In this document: one piece after another, positions 9,100 through 18,419 of the stretch
Position numbering within the stretch: the stretch's first letter is position 1
Layout of the letters: every line of letters starts with the position of its first letter
NCBI RefSeq assembly: GCF_030604785.1
Contig: NZ_JAUVVF010000005.1
Span: 62,001 to 126,000, forward strand
Reading direction: 5' to 3'
DNA length: 64,000 nt
Source of the DNA: Paracoccus sp. (in: a-proteobacteria)
GTDB lineage: Bacteria > Pseudomonadota > Alphaproteobacteria > Rhodobacterales > Rhodobacteraceae
Notes under the pieces: generated by a model
The model's input: the letters and a program-made list of their open reading frames with translations, nothing else
Told to the model about the DNA's origin: nothing
The model's database searches: none
Position numbers and translations under genes: made by a program

Positions 9100-9522
9100 T
9101 CAGCGCAGCCCCATCTCGGCCAGGGCTGCGGCCACGGCGGGCGGCAGCGGCGTCTCGGCCTCGCGCGAGGCGGGAAGGTCCGGCGGCGCATCCTTGGCCT
9201 CCAGATAGCGCCAGCCCTGGAACGGCCGGCGCGGCACGGCAGCGACCGGCACCAGCGCGCGGTCCAGAACCAGCCCGCAGCGGCGCACGCCGTCGCCGCC
9301 CTCGACCGGCTCCAGCGCCAAGATGCGCTGGCGGGCCAGCATCACGCCCTTGAACACCCAGTAGATAGAGCCGCCCTCAAGCAGCTCGGCATCGCGCTTG
9401 GGCCACATCCGGGTGACGTGGCGCGCGGGTGCGCGGCCGAAATGGCTGGCCTGCCATGCGGCCAGATCACCGGGGCCCTCGGCCCCGACACACAGCTTCA
9501 TCAGATGCAGTTTCGCGCTCAT
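9100..9522 (-). CDS. DUF1489 family protein
   Basis: Conserved alphaproteobacterial protein of unknown function, about 140 aa. The opening MSAKLHLMKLCVGAEGPGDLAAWQ and the stretch VTRMWPKRDAELLEGGSIYWVFKGVMLARQRIL are typical of DUF1489. The track start at 9606 adds 28 residues that overlap the trigger-factor terminator, so ATG 9522 is preferred. No catalytic residues can be named. Monocistronic between the tRNA genes and tig. Confidence 0.8.
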   Translation of the reverse strand: MSAKLHLMKLCVGAEGPGDLAAWQASHFGRAPARHVTRMWPKRDAELLEGGSIYWVFKGVMLARQRILALEPVEGGDGVRRCGLVLDRALVPVAAVPRRPFQGWRYLEAKDAPPDLPASREAETPLPPAVAAALAEMGLR

Positions 9523-9590
9523 GCCCGACAGGTAATGCCCCCGCCTGCGACACTCAAGCGGCAAGCCCGCGCCGTGGCGCCGCAGGAATA

Positions 9591-9624
9591 CGAAACGGGG
9601 CCGCACCAGTTGATGCGACCCCGT
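9591..9624 (-). terminator. Rho-independent terminator of tig
   Basis: On the minus strand ACGGGGTCGCA / TGCGGCCCCGT forms an 11-bp stem with one T-G wobble and an 8-nt loop, followed by TTTCG. It lies about 30 nt after the trigger-factor stop and upstream of DUF1489. Confidence 0.75.
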
Positions 9625-9653
9625 CCGTCATTCAGCCGCGCAGGCGGCGGGGA

Positions 9654-10988
9654 TCAAAGCTCGTCCAGCTTCTCGACGGCCTGTTCCAGCTCTTCCTTGG
9701 TCACGGTCTTTTCCTCGACCTTGGCCAGCGAGGCGATGTGGTCGATCACCTTGTCCTCGAAGATCGGCGCGCGAAGCTGCTGCTGGGCGCCCTGATTCTG
9801 CTGGATGAACTCGAAGAAGGCACGCTCCTGACCCGGATATTGACGGGCGGCGCGCAGGACGGCCTGCGTCATCTCCTGGTCGGTGACGGTCACTTCGGCC
9901 TTCTGGCCGATCTCGGCCAGCAGCAGGCCCAGACGCACGCGGCGCTCGGCCAGCTTCTTGTGCTCGTCGGTCGGCTCGATGGCGCCGTGATTGTGGTCGT
10001 GAACCTCGGGGTTCTCCTCGTGCCACAGCTGGTGGGCGATCTGCTGGGCCTCGGCCTCGACCAGCGATTCGGGCAGATCGAAGCTGACGGTCGCGTCCAG
10101 CTGGTCCAGCAGGGCGCGCTTCATCACCTGACGCGCGGCGCCGGCATATTCGGCCTCCAGACGGTCCGAGATCTGCTTCTTCAGCGCCTCGAGATCCTCG
10201 GCGCCGAACTTCTTGGCCAGCTCGTCATCGATCTCAGCGGCCTTGGGGGCCTTCACGGCCTTGACCTTGCATTCGAAGATCGCGTCCTTGCCGGCCAGAT
10301 GGGCGGCGCCGTATTCCTCGGGGAACTTGACCTCGACCTTGACCTCGTCATCGGTCTTGGCGCCGACCAGCTGCGCCTCGAAGCCAGGGATGAAGCTGTT
10401 CGAGCCCAGAACCAGCGGGTAATCCTCGGCCTCGCCGCCCTCGAAGGCCTCGCCATCGACGAAGCCCTTGAAGTCGATCACGACCTGATCGCCGTCCTTG
10501 GCCTTGTGGTTCTTCTTGCGCTCTTCGAAGCTTTGGGCCGATTTCGCCAGGTTTTCCAGCGCCTCGGTCACGGCGGCCTCTTCGGCCTCGACCTTCAGCT
10601 TCTCCAGGCTCAGGGCCGACAGATCGACCTCGGGGATGGCGGGCAGCGCCTCGTAGGTGACGTTGACGACGACGTCATCGCCTTCCTTCCAGGTCTCGCC
10701 GCCTTCCATCTCGACCTTGGGCTGGGTCGCGGGACGGTCGCCCGAGGTCTCCAGATGATTGCGCAGCGCGCCATCGATGGCTTCCTGCATCGCATCGCCC
10801 AGAACGCGGGGGCCGAACTGCTTCTTCAGCATGGCCATCGGGACCTTGCCCTTGCGGAAGCCCTTCATCTCGACCTCGGGCTGCGCCTCTTTCAGCTTGG
10901 CATCGACCGTGGCCGCCAGATCGGCAGCGGGCAGCGTGAACTGGTAGCCGCGCTTAAGACCTTCGTTCCGGGTTTCCTTGACCTGCAT
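9654..10988 (-). CDS. tig: Trigger factor (ribosome-associated chaperone, peptidyl-prolyl isomerase)
   Basis: Chaperone at the ribosome exit tunnel, about 444 aa, full length. The N-terminal domain holds the ribosome-binding signature in [19 protein letters not shown]. The FKBP-type PPIase domain follows ([21 protein letters not shown]), then a helical C-terminal arm. The track start at 11072 adds 28 unrelated residues. [16 protein letters not shown] is the family start, so ATG 10988 is used, with a GAGGAC just upstream. Single gene with its own promoter and terminator. Confidence 0.95.
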   Translation of the reverse strand: MQVKETRNEGLKRGYQFTLPAADLAATVDAKLKEAQPEVEMKGFRKGKVPMAMLKKQFGPRVLGDAMQEAIDGALRNHLETSGDRPATQPKVEMEGGETWKEGDDVVVNVTYEALPAIPEVDLSALSLEKLKVEAEEAAVTEALENLAKSAQSFEERKKNHKAKDGDQVVIDFKGFVDGEAFEGGEAEDYPLVLGSNSFIPGFEAQLVGAKTDDEVKVEVKFPEEYGAAHLAGKDAIFECKVKAVKAPKAAEIDDELAKKFGAEDLEALKKQISDRLEAEYAGAARQVMKRALLDQLDATVSFDLPESLVEAEAQQIAHQLWHEENPEVHDHNHGAIEPTDEHKKLAERRVRLGLLLAEIGQKAEVTVTDQEMTQAVLRAARQYPGQERAFFEFIQQNQGAQQQLRAPIFEDKVIDHIASLAKVEEKTVTKEELEQAVEKLDEL

Positions 10989-11043
10989 CATCGTCCTCAT
11001 GTCTGAAAGGGCCACCGGCTGCGGCGGCCCGGAAATTTGCGTC

Positions 11044-11072
11044 GTTCTAGTCGTGCAAGGCCCGTGCTGCAA
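11044..11072 (-). promoter_or_regulatory. Putative sigma-70 promoter of tig
   Basis: On the minus strand TTGCAG and TAGAAC are separated by exactly 17 nt. This would give a leader of about 50 nt before ATG 10988. Found by eye only. Confidence 0.45.
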
Positions 11073-11113
11073 GCAGATAGAGGCCGCGCGCCCCGCCGGC
11101 CCGGCCCGCGGCC

Positions 11114-11689
11114 CTAAAACCGCATGCCCAGGCTGAAATCGACCCCCTGCCCGCCGATCCCGAACGAGGCCGCCCCGAAACCGATCCCGATCAGCGCCCC
11201 GGCTGCGACCTGCCGGCCGTCATGCTGGCCCGCGCCGATGCGGCTCAGCGCCGTAGCCCCCGCCGCGCCGTAGACCGCAGCGCCGGCCGCCGGATCGTCG
11301 GGCCAGCACTTGCCCGCCAGATCCGCCGCGCCGAACCCCGCCGCCGCCGCATGGCCCGAGGGGAAGCCCCGCCCGCCGCCATTCGGCCGCCGCCCGATCG
11401 CCTGCCCGTCGGTCAGCGATTTCAGTCCCAGGACCAGCCCGGCCTGCAGTATCCCGCGCAGCGCGAATTCCTCCAGCCTGTCGTCGCGATGCGCGCAGAG
11501 CGCGGCGGCAGCGGGCAGCGCGTATTTCATCACCGTGCCGAACCGCTCGGCCGCGCTTTCGGGCGCGGGCGCGGGCGCGTCGCCGGGCACCAGCGCCAGC
11601 GGCACGACCGGCCCGCCCGCGACATGGACGGAATCCGCCCAGCCCGCCCCCGGCAGGGCCAGCGCGATCATCAGGGCAAGGCCGCGCAT
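11114..11689 (-). CDS. PAP2-like (phosphatidic acid phosphatase type 2) protein, catalytic Asp missing
   Basis: Exported or membrane protein, 191 aa, with a short N-terminal signal ([18 protein letters not shown]). A PAP2 core is visible: Lys and RRPNGGG around residues 90-105, FPSGH at 109-113 and SRIGAGQH at 149-156. The canonical third motif is SR-x5-H-x3-D; here the last position is Gln160, so the Asp that normally orients the nucleophilic His is absent. It may be a weakened phosphatase or a non-catalytic homologue. The C-terminus (DFSLGMRF) is beta-strand-like. It lies just downstream of a cytochrome c gene on the same strand. Confidence 0.65.
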   Translation of the reverse strand: MRGLALMIALALPGAGWADSVHVAGGPVVPLALVPGDAPAPAPESAAERFGTVMKYALPAAAALCAHRDDRLEEFALRGILQAGLVLGLKSLTDGQAIGRRPNGGGRGFPSGHAAAAGFGAADLAGKCWPDDPAAGAAVYGAAGATALSRIGAGQHDGRQVAAGALIGIGFGAASFGIGGQGVDFSLGMRF

Positions 11690-11694
11690 GGGGC

Positions 11695-12102
11695 TCAGCG
11701 CTGCAGGCTCTGGACGTAATCGGCCAGCGCGACCAGCCGCGCGGGCGTGGGCACGGTCTGGCCCGATCCGTCGTCGAACATGACCTGCGGGCCCTCCAGC
11801 AGGTCCGAGAATTGCGGCATCGGGCTTTCGCTGCGGCCCATCGTGTAGCCCGCGATATGGCCCATCACCTGCGTCTTGGGGAACACCCCGCCATTGCGGC
11901 GCATGACCAGCGTGACATCGGCGGGCGCAGGCTCCATCCCCTCGGCCAGCGGGCCGCCGCCGCGCCCGTCATTGCCGTGGCAGGCCGCGCAATAGGCCGC
12001 GAAATCGGCCCGCGCCCCGCCCGGCCCCGCCTCGGGCGCGCAGGCCGCGACCAGCGCGGTCAGCCCCAGACCCGTCCCCAAAGCCAGAAAAAGTGCCCGC
12101 AT
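11695..12102 (-). CDS. Class I cytochrome c, predicted lipoprotein
   Basis: Small monoheme cytochrome c, about 135 aa. The leader MRALFLALGTGLGLTALVAAC contains a lipobox (VAAC, Cys21), so it is probably lipid-anchored in the periplasm rather than soluble. Heme motif CAACH at residues 38-42; the Met ligand is probably within SESPMPQF. The start is ATG 12102, preceded by GGGGAACG; the longer track ORF lacks a signal. The partner is unknown and no oxidase or dehydrogenase lies nearby. Five nt separate it from the PAP2-like gene. Confidence 0.85.
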   Translation of the reverse strand: MRALFLALGTGLGLTALVAACAPEAGPGGARADFAAYCAACHGNDGRGGGPLAEGMEPAPADVTLVMRRNGGVFPKTQVMGHIAGYTMGRSESPMPQFSDLLEGPQVMFDDGSGQTVPTPARLVALADYVQSLQR

Positions 12103-12181
12103 GTCGTTCCCCGTCTCGTTGTTCTTCTGCCCGCCGCAGGATGCCCGCAAGCCCGGCCTGCGGCAAGCCCGCACGACCCCC

Positions 12182-12850
12182 TCAGACCGGCACGCCCAGC
12201 CCGATCACCCGGTCCATCCTCGCGGCCAGCGCATGGTTATGAGTGGCGATCAGCGCCGACAGCCCCGTCTCGCGCACCAGCCCCATCAGCATGTCGAAGA
12301 CCCGGTCCGAGGTCTCGGGGTCCAGATTGCCCGTCGGCTCGTCGGCCAGCAGCAGAGAGGGCCGGTTGGCCAGCGCCCGGCAGAAGGCCACGCGCTGCTG
12401 CTCGCCGCCCGAAAGCTGCGCGGGGCGATGATCGGCGCGGTGGCTCAGGCCCACCCGCGCCAACAGGTCATCCGCCCGCGCCCGCGCCTCGCGCGCGGCC
12501 ACGCCCTCGGCCAGCTGCGGCAGCACGATATTCTCGGCGGCGCTGAATTCGGGCAGCAGATGGTGGAACTGATAGACGAAGCCCAGAGCGCGCCGCCGCG
12601 CCAGCGTGCGCTCGCGGTCGGGCAGGCCCGTCATGTCGCGCCCGTTCAGCAGGATGCGCCCGGCATCGGGCGTGTCCAGCAGGCCCGCAATGTGCAGCAG
12701 CGTGGACTTGCCCGCCCCCGAAGGCGCGACCAGCGCCACGACCTCGCCCCGCGCGACGCTCAGGCTCAGGCCGCGCAGAACCTCGACCGGGGCCGGGCCG
12801 CCAAGCCCATAGGTCTTGCCGATCCCTTCCAGCGCCAGAACGTCACTCAT
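12182..12850 (-). CDS. lolD: Lipoprotein-releasing ABC transporter ATP-binding protein LolD
   Basis: ATPase that powers extraction of lipoproteins from the inner membrane, 222 aa. Walker [11 protein letters not shown], signature LSGGEQQR, Walker [13 protein letters not shown] and H-loop ATHNH are present. It is a MacB/LolD-class ATPase rather than an importer one. The start overlaps the LolC-like permease by 8 nt, so the two are translationally coupled. LolD assignment rests on pairing with a FtsX-type permease. Confidence 0.9.
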   Translation of the reverse strand: MSDVLALEGIGKTYGLGGPAPVEVLRGLSLSVARGEVVALVAPSGAGKSTLLHIAGLLDTPDAGRILLNGRDMTGLPDRERTLARRRALGFVYQFHHLLPEFSAAENIVLPQLAEGVAAREARARADDLLARVGLSHRADHRPAQLSGGEQQRVAFCRALANRPSLLLADEPTGNLDPETSDRVFDMLMGLVRETGLSALIATHNHALAARMDRVIGLGVPV

Positions 12851-14144
12851 ACCGCAGGGCCTCCACCGGGTTCATCCGCGCCGCCCGGCGCGCGGGAAAG
12901 ATCGTCACGATGAAGGACAGGGCCAGCGACAGGCCGACCGCCCGCCCGATATCCCACAGCCGCAATTCGGCGGGCAGACGGTAGATGCCGCGCACTTCCG
13001 GCTGCCAGGCCCCGCCACCGGTCAGCGCGTTCAGCGCCGCCATGATGTTCTCGACGTTCAGCGCCAGCAGGACGCCCAGAACCACCCCCGCCGCTGTGCC
13101 GATCACGCCGGTGAAGGCGCCGCACAGGAAGAAGACCCGCAGCACCGACCCCTCGGTCAGGCCCATCGTGCGCAGGATGCCGATATCGCGGCCCTTGTTC
13201 TTGACCAGCATGATCAGGCCGCTGGTGATGTTCATGGACGCGATCAGCACCAGAACCGACAGGATGACGAACATCACGTCATCCTCCATGTCCAGAGCCG
13301 CCAGAAACGACCCCGAGGCGTTGCGCCAGTTCCAGACCTGCGCCCCCTCTCCGGCGGCCTCCAGCAAAGGCCAGGTCCAGTCGTCCACCCGCTCGGGATC
13401 GCTGACGAAGATCTCGATCTCGTCGGCCACACCCTCGCGGTTGAAATAGCTCTGCGCCTCGGCCAGCGGCATGTAGATCCGCGTCCGGTCGATGTCGTAG
13501 CGCCCCGCGGAAAAGACAAAGACGACCTCATAGGCATTCACCCGCGGCGTCGTGCCAAAGGCCGTGCGCGCGCCCTCGGGCGCGATCAGCCGCACCCGGT
13601 CGCCCACCCCCAGCCCCAGCTCGCGCGCGATGCCCGACCCGATGGCGATCCCCTCCTCGAACCGCGCCAGATCGCCCATCGAGGTCGCCGGATCCACGAT
13701 CCGCTCCATCGCCTCCAGATCGGCGCGGCTGATCCCGAAGACCTCGGCCACGTTCGAGGCGTCATTGGCGCTGGCCATGACCTGCCCCTTGATCACGGCG
13801 GCGGTGCGCGTGACACCCGGCACGGCAGCCAGGCGGGCGGCCATCTCCTCGTAATCGGTGATCCGGCCGGGCACGATATAAACATCGTCGGTAAAGGCGT
13901 TCGTCACCCGCTGCGGCGCCATGTAGACGGTCGTATGGGCATTCGCGCCCAGGATCGTGTCCACGAATTCGGCCCGGAACCCGGCCCGGACGGCCAGCGT
14001 CGCGATCAGCGCCATCACGCCCAGCGCGATGCCGATCAGGCTGATCCAGGTCATGACGCTGACGCCGCCCTCGGCGCGGCGGGCACGCAGATAGCGCCAG
14101 GCGATCAGGAATTCGAAACGCGAAAAGGGTCGGGTCGCGGCCAT
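12843..14144 (-). CDS. lolC: Lipoprotein-releasing ABC transporter permease (LolC/LolE family)
   Basis: Inner-membrane FtsX/LolCE permease, about 433 aa. The N-terminus [41 protein letters not shown] is the family hallmark. One TM near residues 27-47 is followed by a large periplasmic domain and three C-terminal TMs ([21 protein letters not shown] and two more). The track ORF to 14588 reads antisense through radA; ATG 14144 with upstream AGAGG fits the family start. Alphaproteobacteria often have one such permease acting as a homodimer. Confidence 0.9.
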   Translation of the reverse strand: MAATRPFSRFEFLIAWRYLRARRAEGGVSVMTWISLIGIALGVMALIATLAVRAGFRAEFVDTILGANAHTTVYMAPQRVTNAFTDDVYIVPGRITDYEEMAARLAAVPGVTRTAAVIKGQVMASANDASNVAEVFGISRADLEAMERIVDPATSMGDLARFEEGIAIGSGIARELGLGVGDRVRLIAPEGARTAFGTTPRVNAYEVVFVFSAGRYDIDRTRIYMPLAEAQSYFNREGVADEIEIFVSDPERVDDWTWPLLEAAGEGAQVWNWRNASGSFLAALDMEDDVMFVILSVLVLIASMNITSGLIMLVKNKGRDIGILRTMGLTEGSVLRVFFLCGAFTGVIGTAAGVVLGVLLALNVENIMAALNALTGGGAWQPEVRGIYRLPAELRLWDIGRAVGLSLALSFIVTIFPARRAARMNPVEALRYE

Positions 14145-14280
14145 GGGCTCAAGCCTCTGATAACTCGCGCGGACCCTGACCCCGCGGCCCGCGAAGATCA
14201 AGCCGACAAGAGCGTGAGGGCTTCTTCGTTGCCAAAATACCCATCTTGCGACCCCAGCTGCCGGGTGCGACATAGCGGGC

Positions 14281-15645
14281 ATGGCGAAATCCTCATCGGC
14301 CTTCACCTGCACCGCCTGCGGCGCGGCCCACAAGAAATGGGCCGGGCGCTGCGATGCCTGCGGGGAATGGAACAGCATCATCGAAGAGGCCCCCCTGTCG
14401 CAAGGTCCGGGCCGCGGCCTCGGCGCGCACAAGGGCCGCGCCGTGCCCCTGTCGAACCTCTCGACCACCGAGCCGCCGCCGCCGCGCAGCCGCTCGGGGA
14501 TGGAGGAATTCGACCGGGTGCTGGGCGGCGGCCTCGTCCCCGGCTCGGCGCTCTTGGTGGGCGGCGATCCGGGCATCGGCAAGTCCACGCTGCTGCTCCA
14601 GCACGCCGCCGCCCTGTCGCGGACGGGTCGGCAGGCGATCTACTTCTCGGGCGAGGAGGCCAGCGCACAGGTCCGCATGCGCGCCATGCGGCTGGGCCTT
14701 GCCGATGCGCCGATGCGGCTGGGTGCCGAGACGAACCTGCGCGACATCCTCACCACGCTCGAGGCCGAACGCCCCGATCTGGCCGTGATCGATTCGATCC
14801 AGACCCTCTGGTCCGATACGATCGAGGCCGCGCCGGGCAGCGTGGCGCAGGTCCGCGCCAGCGCGCACGAGCTTGTGACCTTCGCCAAGAGGCGCGGCGT
14901 CGCCGTGATCCTCGTGGGCCATGTCACCAAGGAGGGCCAGATCGCCGGCCCCCGCGTGGTCGAGCACATGGTCGATTGCGTCCTCTATTTCGAGGGCGAG
15001 CGCGGCCACCAGTTCCGCATCCTGCGCTCGGTCAAGAACCGCTTCGGCCCCTCGGGCGAGATCGGCGTCTTCGAGATGACCGGCAGCGGCCTCTCCGAGG
15101 TCGCCAACCCCTCGGCGCTGTTCCTGTCCGAACGCGGCCAGCCCATCGCGGGCAGCGCGGTCTTTGCCGGGATCGAGGGCACCCGCCCCGTCCTGACCGA
15201 GGTGCAGGCCCTGGTCGCCCCCTCGACGCTGGCCTCGCCGCGCCGGACGGTGGTGGGCCTCGATTCGGGGCGCGTCTCGACGATCCTCGCCGTGCTGGAA
15301 GCCCGCTGCGGCATCCCCTTTGCCGGGCTCGACGTCTTCCTGAACGTGGCGGGCGGGATGAAGGTCGTCGAACCCGCCGCCGACCTCGCCATCGCGGGCG
15401 CGCTGCTCTCGGCGCGCGAGGACAGCGCCCTTCCGCCCGAGGCCGTGCTTTTCGGGGAAATCAGCCTGTCGGGCGCGCTGCGGCCCGTGGGTCAGGCGGA
15501 AAACCGGTTGAAAGAGGCGCAGAAACTTGGTTTCACACAAGCGATTTTGCCCGAGGCCCAGAAGGTCGAGGGCCAGGGCGGCATGGCGCAAAGGCGCATC
15601 GCCGACCTGACGGGATTTGTGGGCGAGGTCTTCGGCGCCGGCTGA
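14281..15645 (+). CDS. radA: DNA repair protein RadA (branch migration helicase)
   Basis: RecA-like ATPase that helps process recombination intermediates, 454 aa. N-terminal C4 zinc finger (Cys10, 13, 24, 27: FTCTACGAAHKKWAGRCDACG). Walker A GGDPGIGKST near residue 100, the RadA-specific KNRFGPSGE motif, and a C-terminal Lon-protease-like domain ending with DLTGFVGEVF. It is divergent from lolC and followed 41 nt later by cvpA, a common pairing in Rhodobacterales. Confidence 0.95.
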   Translation: MAKSSSAFTCTACGAAHKKWAGRCDACGEWNSIIEEAPLSQGPGRGLGAHKGRAVPLSNLSTTEPPPPRSRSGMEEFDRVLGGGLVPGSALLVGGDPGIGKSTLLLQHAAALSRTGRQAIYFSGEEASAQVRMRAMRLGLADAPMRLGAETNLRDILTTLEAERPDLAVIDSIQTLWSDTIEAAPGSVAQVRASAHELVTFAKRRGVAVILVGHVTKEGQIAGPRVVEHMVDCVLYFEGERGHQFRILRSVKNRFGPSGEIGVFEMTGSGLSEVANPSALFLSERGQPIAGSAVFAGIEGTRPVLTEVQALVAPSTLASPRRTVVGLDSGRVSTILAVLEARCGIPFAGLDVFLNVAGGMKVVEPAADLAIAGALLSAREDSALPPEAVLFGEISLSGALRPVGQAENRLKEAQKLGFTQAILPEAQKVEGQGGMAQRRIADLTGFVGEVFGAG

Positions 15646-15686
15646 ACCGCCTGAAATGCAAGCAGAACCGGCGCAGGGGCAAGCTT

Positions 15687-16298
15687 ATGGACGGTTTCAC
15701 GATCATTGACGCGGTGGTGGCGGGTGTCATCATCCTCTCGGCGATCCTCGCCTGGTCTCGCGGCTTCGTGCGCGAATCGCTGGCGATCCTCGGCTGGATC
15801 GCGGCCGCCGTGCTGGCCTTCATCTTCGCGCCGACCGTGCGCCCGATGATCGCACAGCTGCCGGTGGTTGACCGCTTCATGTCCGACAGCTGCGAACTGG
15901 CCACGATCGCGGCCTTCGCGGTCGTCTTCGCGCTGGCGCTGGTGATCTTCTCGATCATCACGCCGCTCTTCTCCTCGGTCGTGCAGCGCTCGGCGCTGGG
16001 CGGGGTGGATCAGGGGATCGGCTTCCTCTTCGGCGTGGCGCGCGGCATCCTTCTCGTGGCGATCGCCTTCATCGTCTATGACCGCGTGATGGTCACCCAG
16101 CAGGTCGCCATGGTCGAACAATCGCGCTCGGCCCAGGTCTTCGAGCGGATGCGCCTGTCGATGGATGACAGCATCCCCGAGGACGCGCCGGGCTGGATCG
16201 TGAACCGCTACGAACAGATGGTGCGCGACTGCACCGCGCCCGCCGGCTCTGCCCCGCTGCCGACCACCGCGCCCGCGCCCGCCCCTGCCGCGAACTGA
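15687..16298 (+). CDS. cvpA: CvpA family membrane protein
   Basis: Integral membrane protein, about 203 aa, of the CvpA family named for colicin V production. Four hydrophobic segments (IIDAVVAGVIILSAILAW, LAILGWIAAAVLAFIFA, LATIAAFAVVFALALVIFSI, GIGFLFGVARGILLVAIAFI) precede an Ala/Pro-rich tail. The start is ATG 15687 with AGGGGC upstream; the 1160-aa track ORF is a read-through from antisense sequence. It lies directly before purF, as in many proteobacteria. Biochemical role unknown. Confidence 0.9.
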   Translation: MDGFTIIDAVVAGVIILSAILAWSRGFVRESLAILGWIAAAVLAFIFAPTVRPMIAQLPVVDRFMSDSCELATIAAFAVVFALALVIFSIITPLFSSVVQRSALGGVDQGIGFLFGVARGILLVAIAFIVYDRVMVTQQVAMVEQSRSAQVFERMRLSMDDSIPEDAPGWIVNRYEQMVRDCTAPAGSAPLPTTAPAPAPAAN

Positions 16299-16334
16299 GG
16301 CACACGCAAAAGCGACAGCATTGTGACGAAAAAG

Positions 16335-16358
16335 CGCCCCCGCAGCCCTGCGGGGGCG
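16335..16358. terminator. GC hairpin between cvpA and purF
   Basis: CGCCCCCGCAG / CTGCGGGGGCG forms an 11-bp stem with almost no loop. GAAAAA lies on its left side, so the uridine tract is on the minus strand; on the plus strand it is followed by TGACTT. It could end or attenuate radA-cvpA transcription before purF, but its strand of action is uncertain. Confidence 0.45.
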
Positions 16359-16423
16359 TGACTTATGGGGCCAATCGGACTAAAGGTCCGGCGACAGCTA
16401 GCAGCCATCGAGGCCCCAAGCCG

Positions 16424-17914
16424 ATGCAACCTTTCCTGGCCCATCCCTTCGATTCGGACCGCCTGCACGAGGAATGCGGCATCTTCGGCGCCATCGGCGT
16501 GGCGGATGCGGCGAATTTCGTCGCACTCGGCCTGCATGCGCTTCAGCATCGCGGGCAAGAGGCCGGGGGCATCGTCGCCCACGACCCCGAACACGGGTTC
16601 AACAGCGCCCACCGCTTCGGCTATGTGCGCGACAACTTCACCAAGCCCGACCTGATGGCGACCCTGCCCGGTTCGCTGGCGATCGGCCATGTGCGCTATT
16701 CGACGGCCGGAACCAAGGCCAATACCGCGATCCGCGACGTGCAGCCCTTCTTCGGCGAATTCCACATGGGCGGCTGCGCCATCGCCCATAACGGCAACAT
16801 CACCAATGCCGCCGCCCTGCGCCGCGAGCTGATCGAGCGCGGCTCGATCTTCCAGTCCAGCTCGGACAGCGAATGCATCATCCACCTGATGGCCCGCTCG
16901 ATCCAGCGCAACATCCCCGAGCGGATGAAGGACGCCCTGCGCCGGATCGAGGGCGCCTTCAGCGTCATCGCCATGACCCGCACCAAGCTGATCGGCGTGC
17001 GCGACCCCCTGGGCGTACGCCCGCTGGTCCTGGGCAAGGTCGGCGAAGAGGGGTTCGTCCTCGCCTCGGAAACCTGCGCGCTGGACATCATCGGCGCCGA
17101 GTTCCTGCGCGAGATCGAGCCGGGCGAGATGGTCGTCATCTCGAAAGGCCAGATCGAAAGCTCGCGCCCCTTCGGCCCGTCCACCGGGCGGTTCTGCATC
17201 TTCGAGCATGTCTATTTCTCGCGCCCCGATTCCATCATCGGCGGGCGGTCGGTCTATGAAACGCGCCGCCAGATCGGCGTGGAACTGGCCCGCGAGGCGC
17301 CGGTCGAGGCGGATCTCGTCTGCCCCGTCCCCGACAGCGGCACCCCGGCCGCCATCGGCTTCGCGCAGGAATCGGGCATCCCCTACGGGATGGGGATCAT
17401 CCGCAACCAGTATATGGGCCGGACCTTCATCGAGCCGACGGACCAGATCCGCAACATGGGCGTGCGGCTGAAGCTGAACGTGAACCGCGCGCTGATCGCG
17501 GGCAAGCGCGTCGTGCTGGTCGATGACAGCGTGGTGCGCGGCACGACCAGCCGCAAGATCAAGGACATGATCCTGGATGCCGGCGCGGCCGAGGTGCATT
17601 TCCGCATCGCCTCGCCCCCCACAGCCTGGCCGTGCTTCTACGGCGTCGATACGCCCGACCGCGAGAAGTTGCTGGCCGCGAACATGTCCACCGAAGAGAT
17701 GCGCGACTGGATCGGCGTGGACAGCCTGTCCTTCGTCTCGCTGGACGGGCTTTACCGCGCCGTGGGCGAGGCCGAGGGCCGCAATGCGAAATGCCCGCAA
17801 TATTGCGATGCCTGCTTCTCGGGCGATTACCCGGTCGCGCCCTTCGACCAGCTCGAGCGCGGGTTCCGCATGAAGGCCGGGTCCGAGACGGCCGGGAAGA
17901 TGGCGGCCGAGTGA
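16424..17914 (+). CDS. purF: Amidophosphoribosyltransferase PurF
   Basis: First committed enzyme of purine synthesis: PRPP plus glutamine to phosphoribosylamine. 496 aa. A short propeptide precedes the nucleophile in HEECGIFG (class II glutaminase, removed to expose Cys). The PRPP loop is VVLVDDSVVRGTT. The four Cys typical of the iron-sulfur PurF type are present (GRFCIFEHVYF, AWPCFYGVDTP, CDACFSG), so a 4Fe-4S cluster is likely, by family knowledge. The start at 16424 gives the usual propeptide; the track start adds 22 residues from the intergenic hairpin. Confidence 0.95.
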   Translation: MQPFLAHPFDSDRLHEECGIFGAIGVADAANFVALGLHALQHRGQEAGGIVAHDPEHGFNSAHRFGYVRDNFTKPDLMATLPGSLAIGHVRYSTAGTKANTAIRDVQPFFGEFHMGGCAIAHNGNITNAAALRRELIERGSIFQSSSDSECIIHLMARSIQRNIPERMKDALRRIEGAFSVIAMTRTKLIGVRDPLGVRPLVLGKVGEEGFVLASETCALDIIGAEFLREIEPGEMVVISKGQIESSRPFGPSTGRFCIFEHVYFSRPDSIIGGRSVYETRRQIGVELAREAPVEADLVCPVPDSGTPAAIGFAQESGIPYGMGIIRNQYMGRTFIEPTDQIRNMGVRLKLNVNRALIAGKRVVLVDDSVVRGTTSRKIKDMILDAGAAEVHFRIASPPTAWPCFYGVDTPDREKLLAANMSTEEMRDWIGVDSLSFVSLDGLYRAVGEAEGRNAKCPQYCDACFSGDYPVAPFDQLERGFRMKAGSETAGKMAAE

Positions 17915-17932
17915 ATGCGTCCCGCGAGGGCC

Positions 17933-17982
17933 GGGGGCGCTTCGCCCCCCGGACCCCCCGAGGATATTTGCACCAAGGCAAA
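17933..17982 (+). repeat. Terminator hairpin plus 28-nt intergenic repeat, copy 1 (after purF)
   Basis: Hairpin GGGGGCG-CTT-CGCCCCC (17933-17949) is followed by CCCCCGAGGATATTTGCACC continuing to AAGGCAAA (17955-17982). It lies 19 nt after the purF stop in the same orientation. The repeat core is identical, over 28 nt, to copy 2 at 34631-34658. Confidence 0.85.
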
Positions 17983-17984
17983 GA

Positions 17985-18419
17985 TCAGGGGACGATGCGT
18001 TCCAGCGCGTCGTAGGTGGCCGGGCCGTGGCGCCAGATCGCTTGGCACAGGCTGTCGGGCTTATGGCGAAGCGCGGCCAGTTCGTCGCGCGTGACCCAGC
18101 GGGCGCGGTTCACGATGCCCTCGGGATCCACGAGGGTGAGCGTTGGCGGACCGGTCAGCGTGGCGCGGAAATGGATCTCGACCTGATGGAAGCCGCGTTC
18201 GGGATCGTGGAATTCGTTGATCAAGAAAGGCTGGCCCACCGCGATGGTCAGGCCGGTTTCCTCGGCCACTTCGCGGGCCAGGTTCTCGGGCAGCGAGGCA
18301 TGGGGATCGACCCCGCCCCCCGGCAGGCACCAGAGGTCCGAGGCCTGGCCGGGATAGGCGTTCACCACCAGAACCCGCCCCGCATCGAGGATCGCGGCGC
18401 GGACCGCGAGCCGGATCAT
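17985..18419 (-). CDS. Nudix hydrolase domain protein
   Basis: Nucleoside-diphosphate-linked hydrolase fold, 144 aa, cytoplasmic. The Nudix box reads GGGVDPHASLPENLAREVAEETGL. The REVAEE metal-binding core is intact, but the first conserved Glu of the box is Ala. Substrate not predictable. Its ATG overlaps the purK TGA (ATGA), so it is translated with purE-purK. The stop abuts repeat copy 1. Confidence 0.88.
   Translation of the reverse strand: MIRLAVRAAILDAGRVLVVNAYPGQASDLWCLPGGGVDPHASLPENLAREVAEETGLTIAVGQPFLINEFHDPERGFHQVEIHFRATLTGPPTLTLVDPEGIVNRARWVTRDELAALRHKPDSLCQAIWRHGPATYDALERIVP

Noticed and set aside
9523-9606. Longer DUF1489 start at 9606
   Set aside because: It would translate through the tig terminator hairpin; the family consensus begins at MSAKLHLMKLCVGA.
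12816-16298. 1160-aa ORF spanning lolC, radA and cvpA
   Set aside because: Only its last 203 residues (CvpA) are real; the rest is antisense or out of frame to lolC and radA.
15687-16298. CvpA considered as part of a bacteriocin system
   Set aside because: CvpA is a widespread housekeeping membrane protein next to purF; no colicin, immunity or export genes are present.
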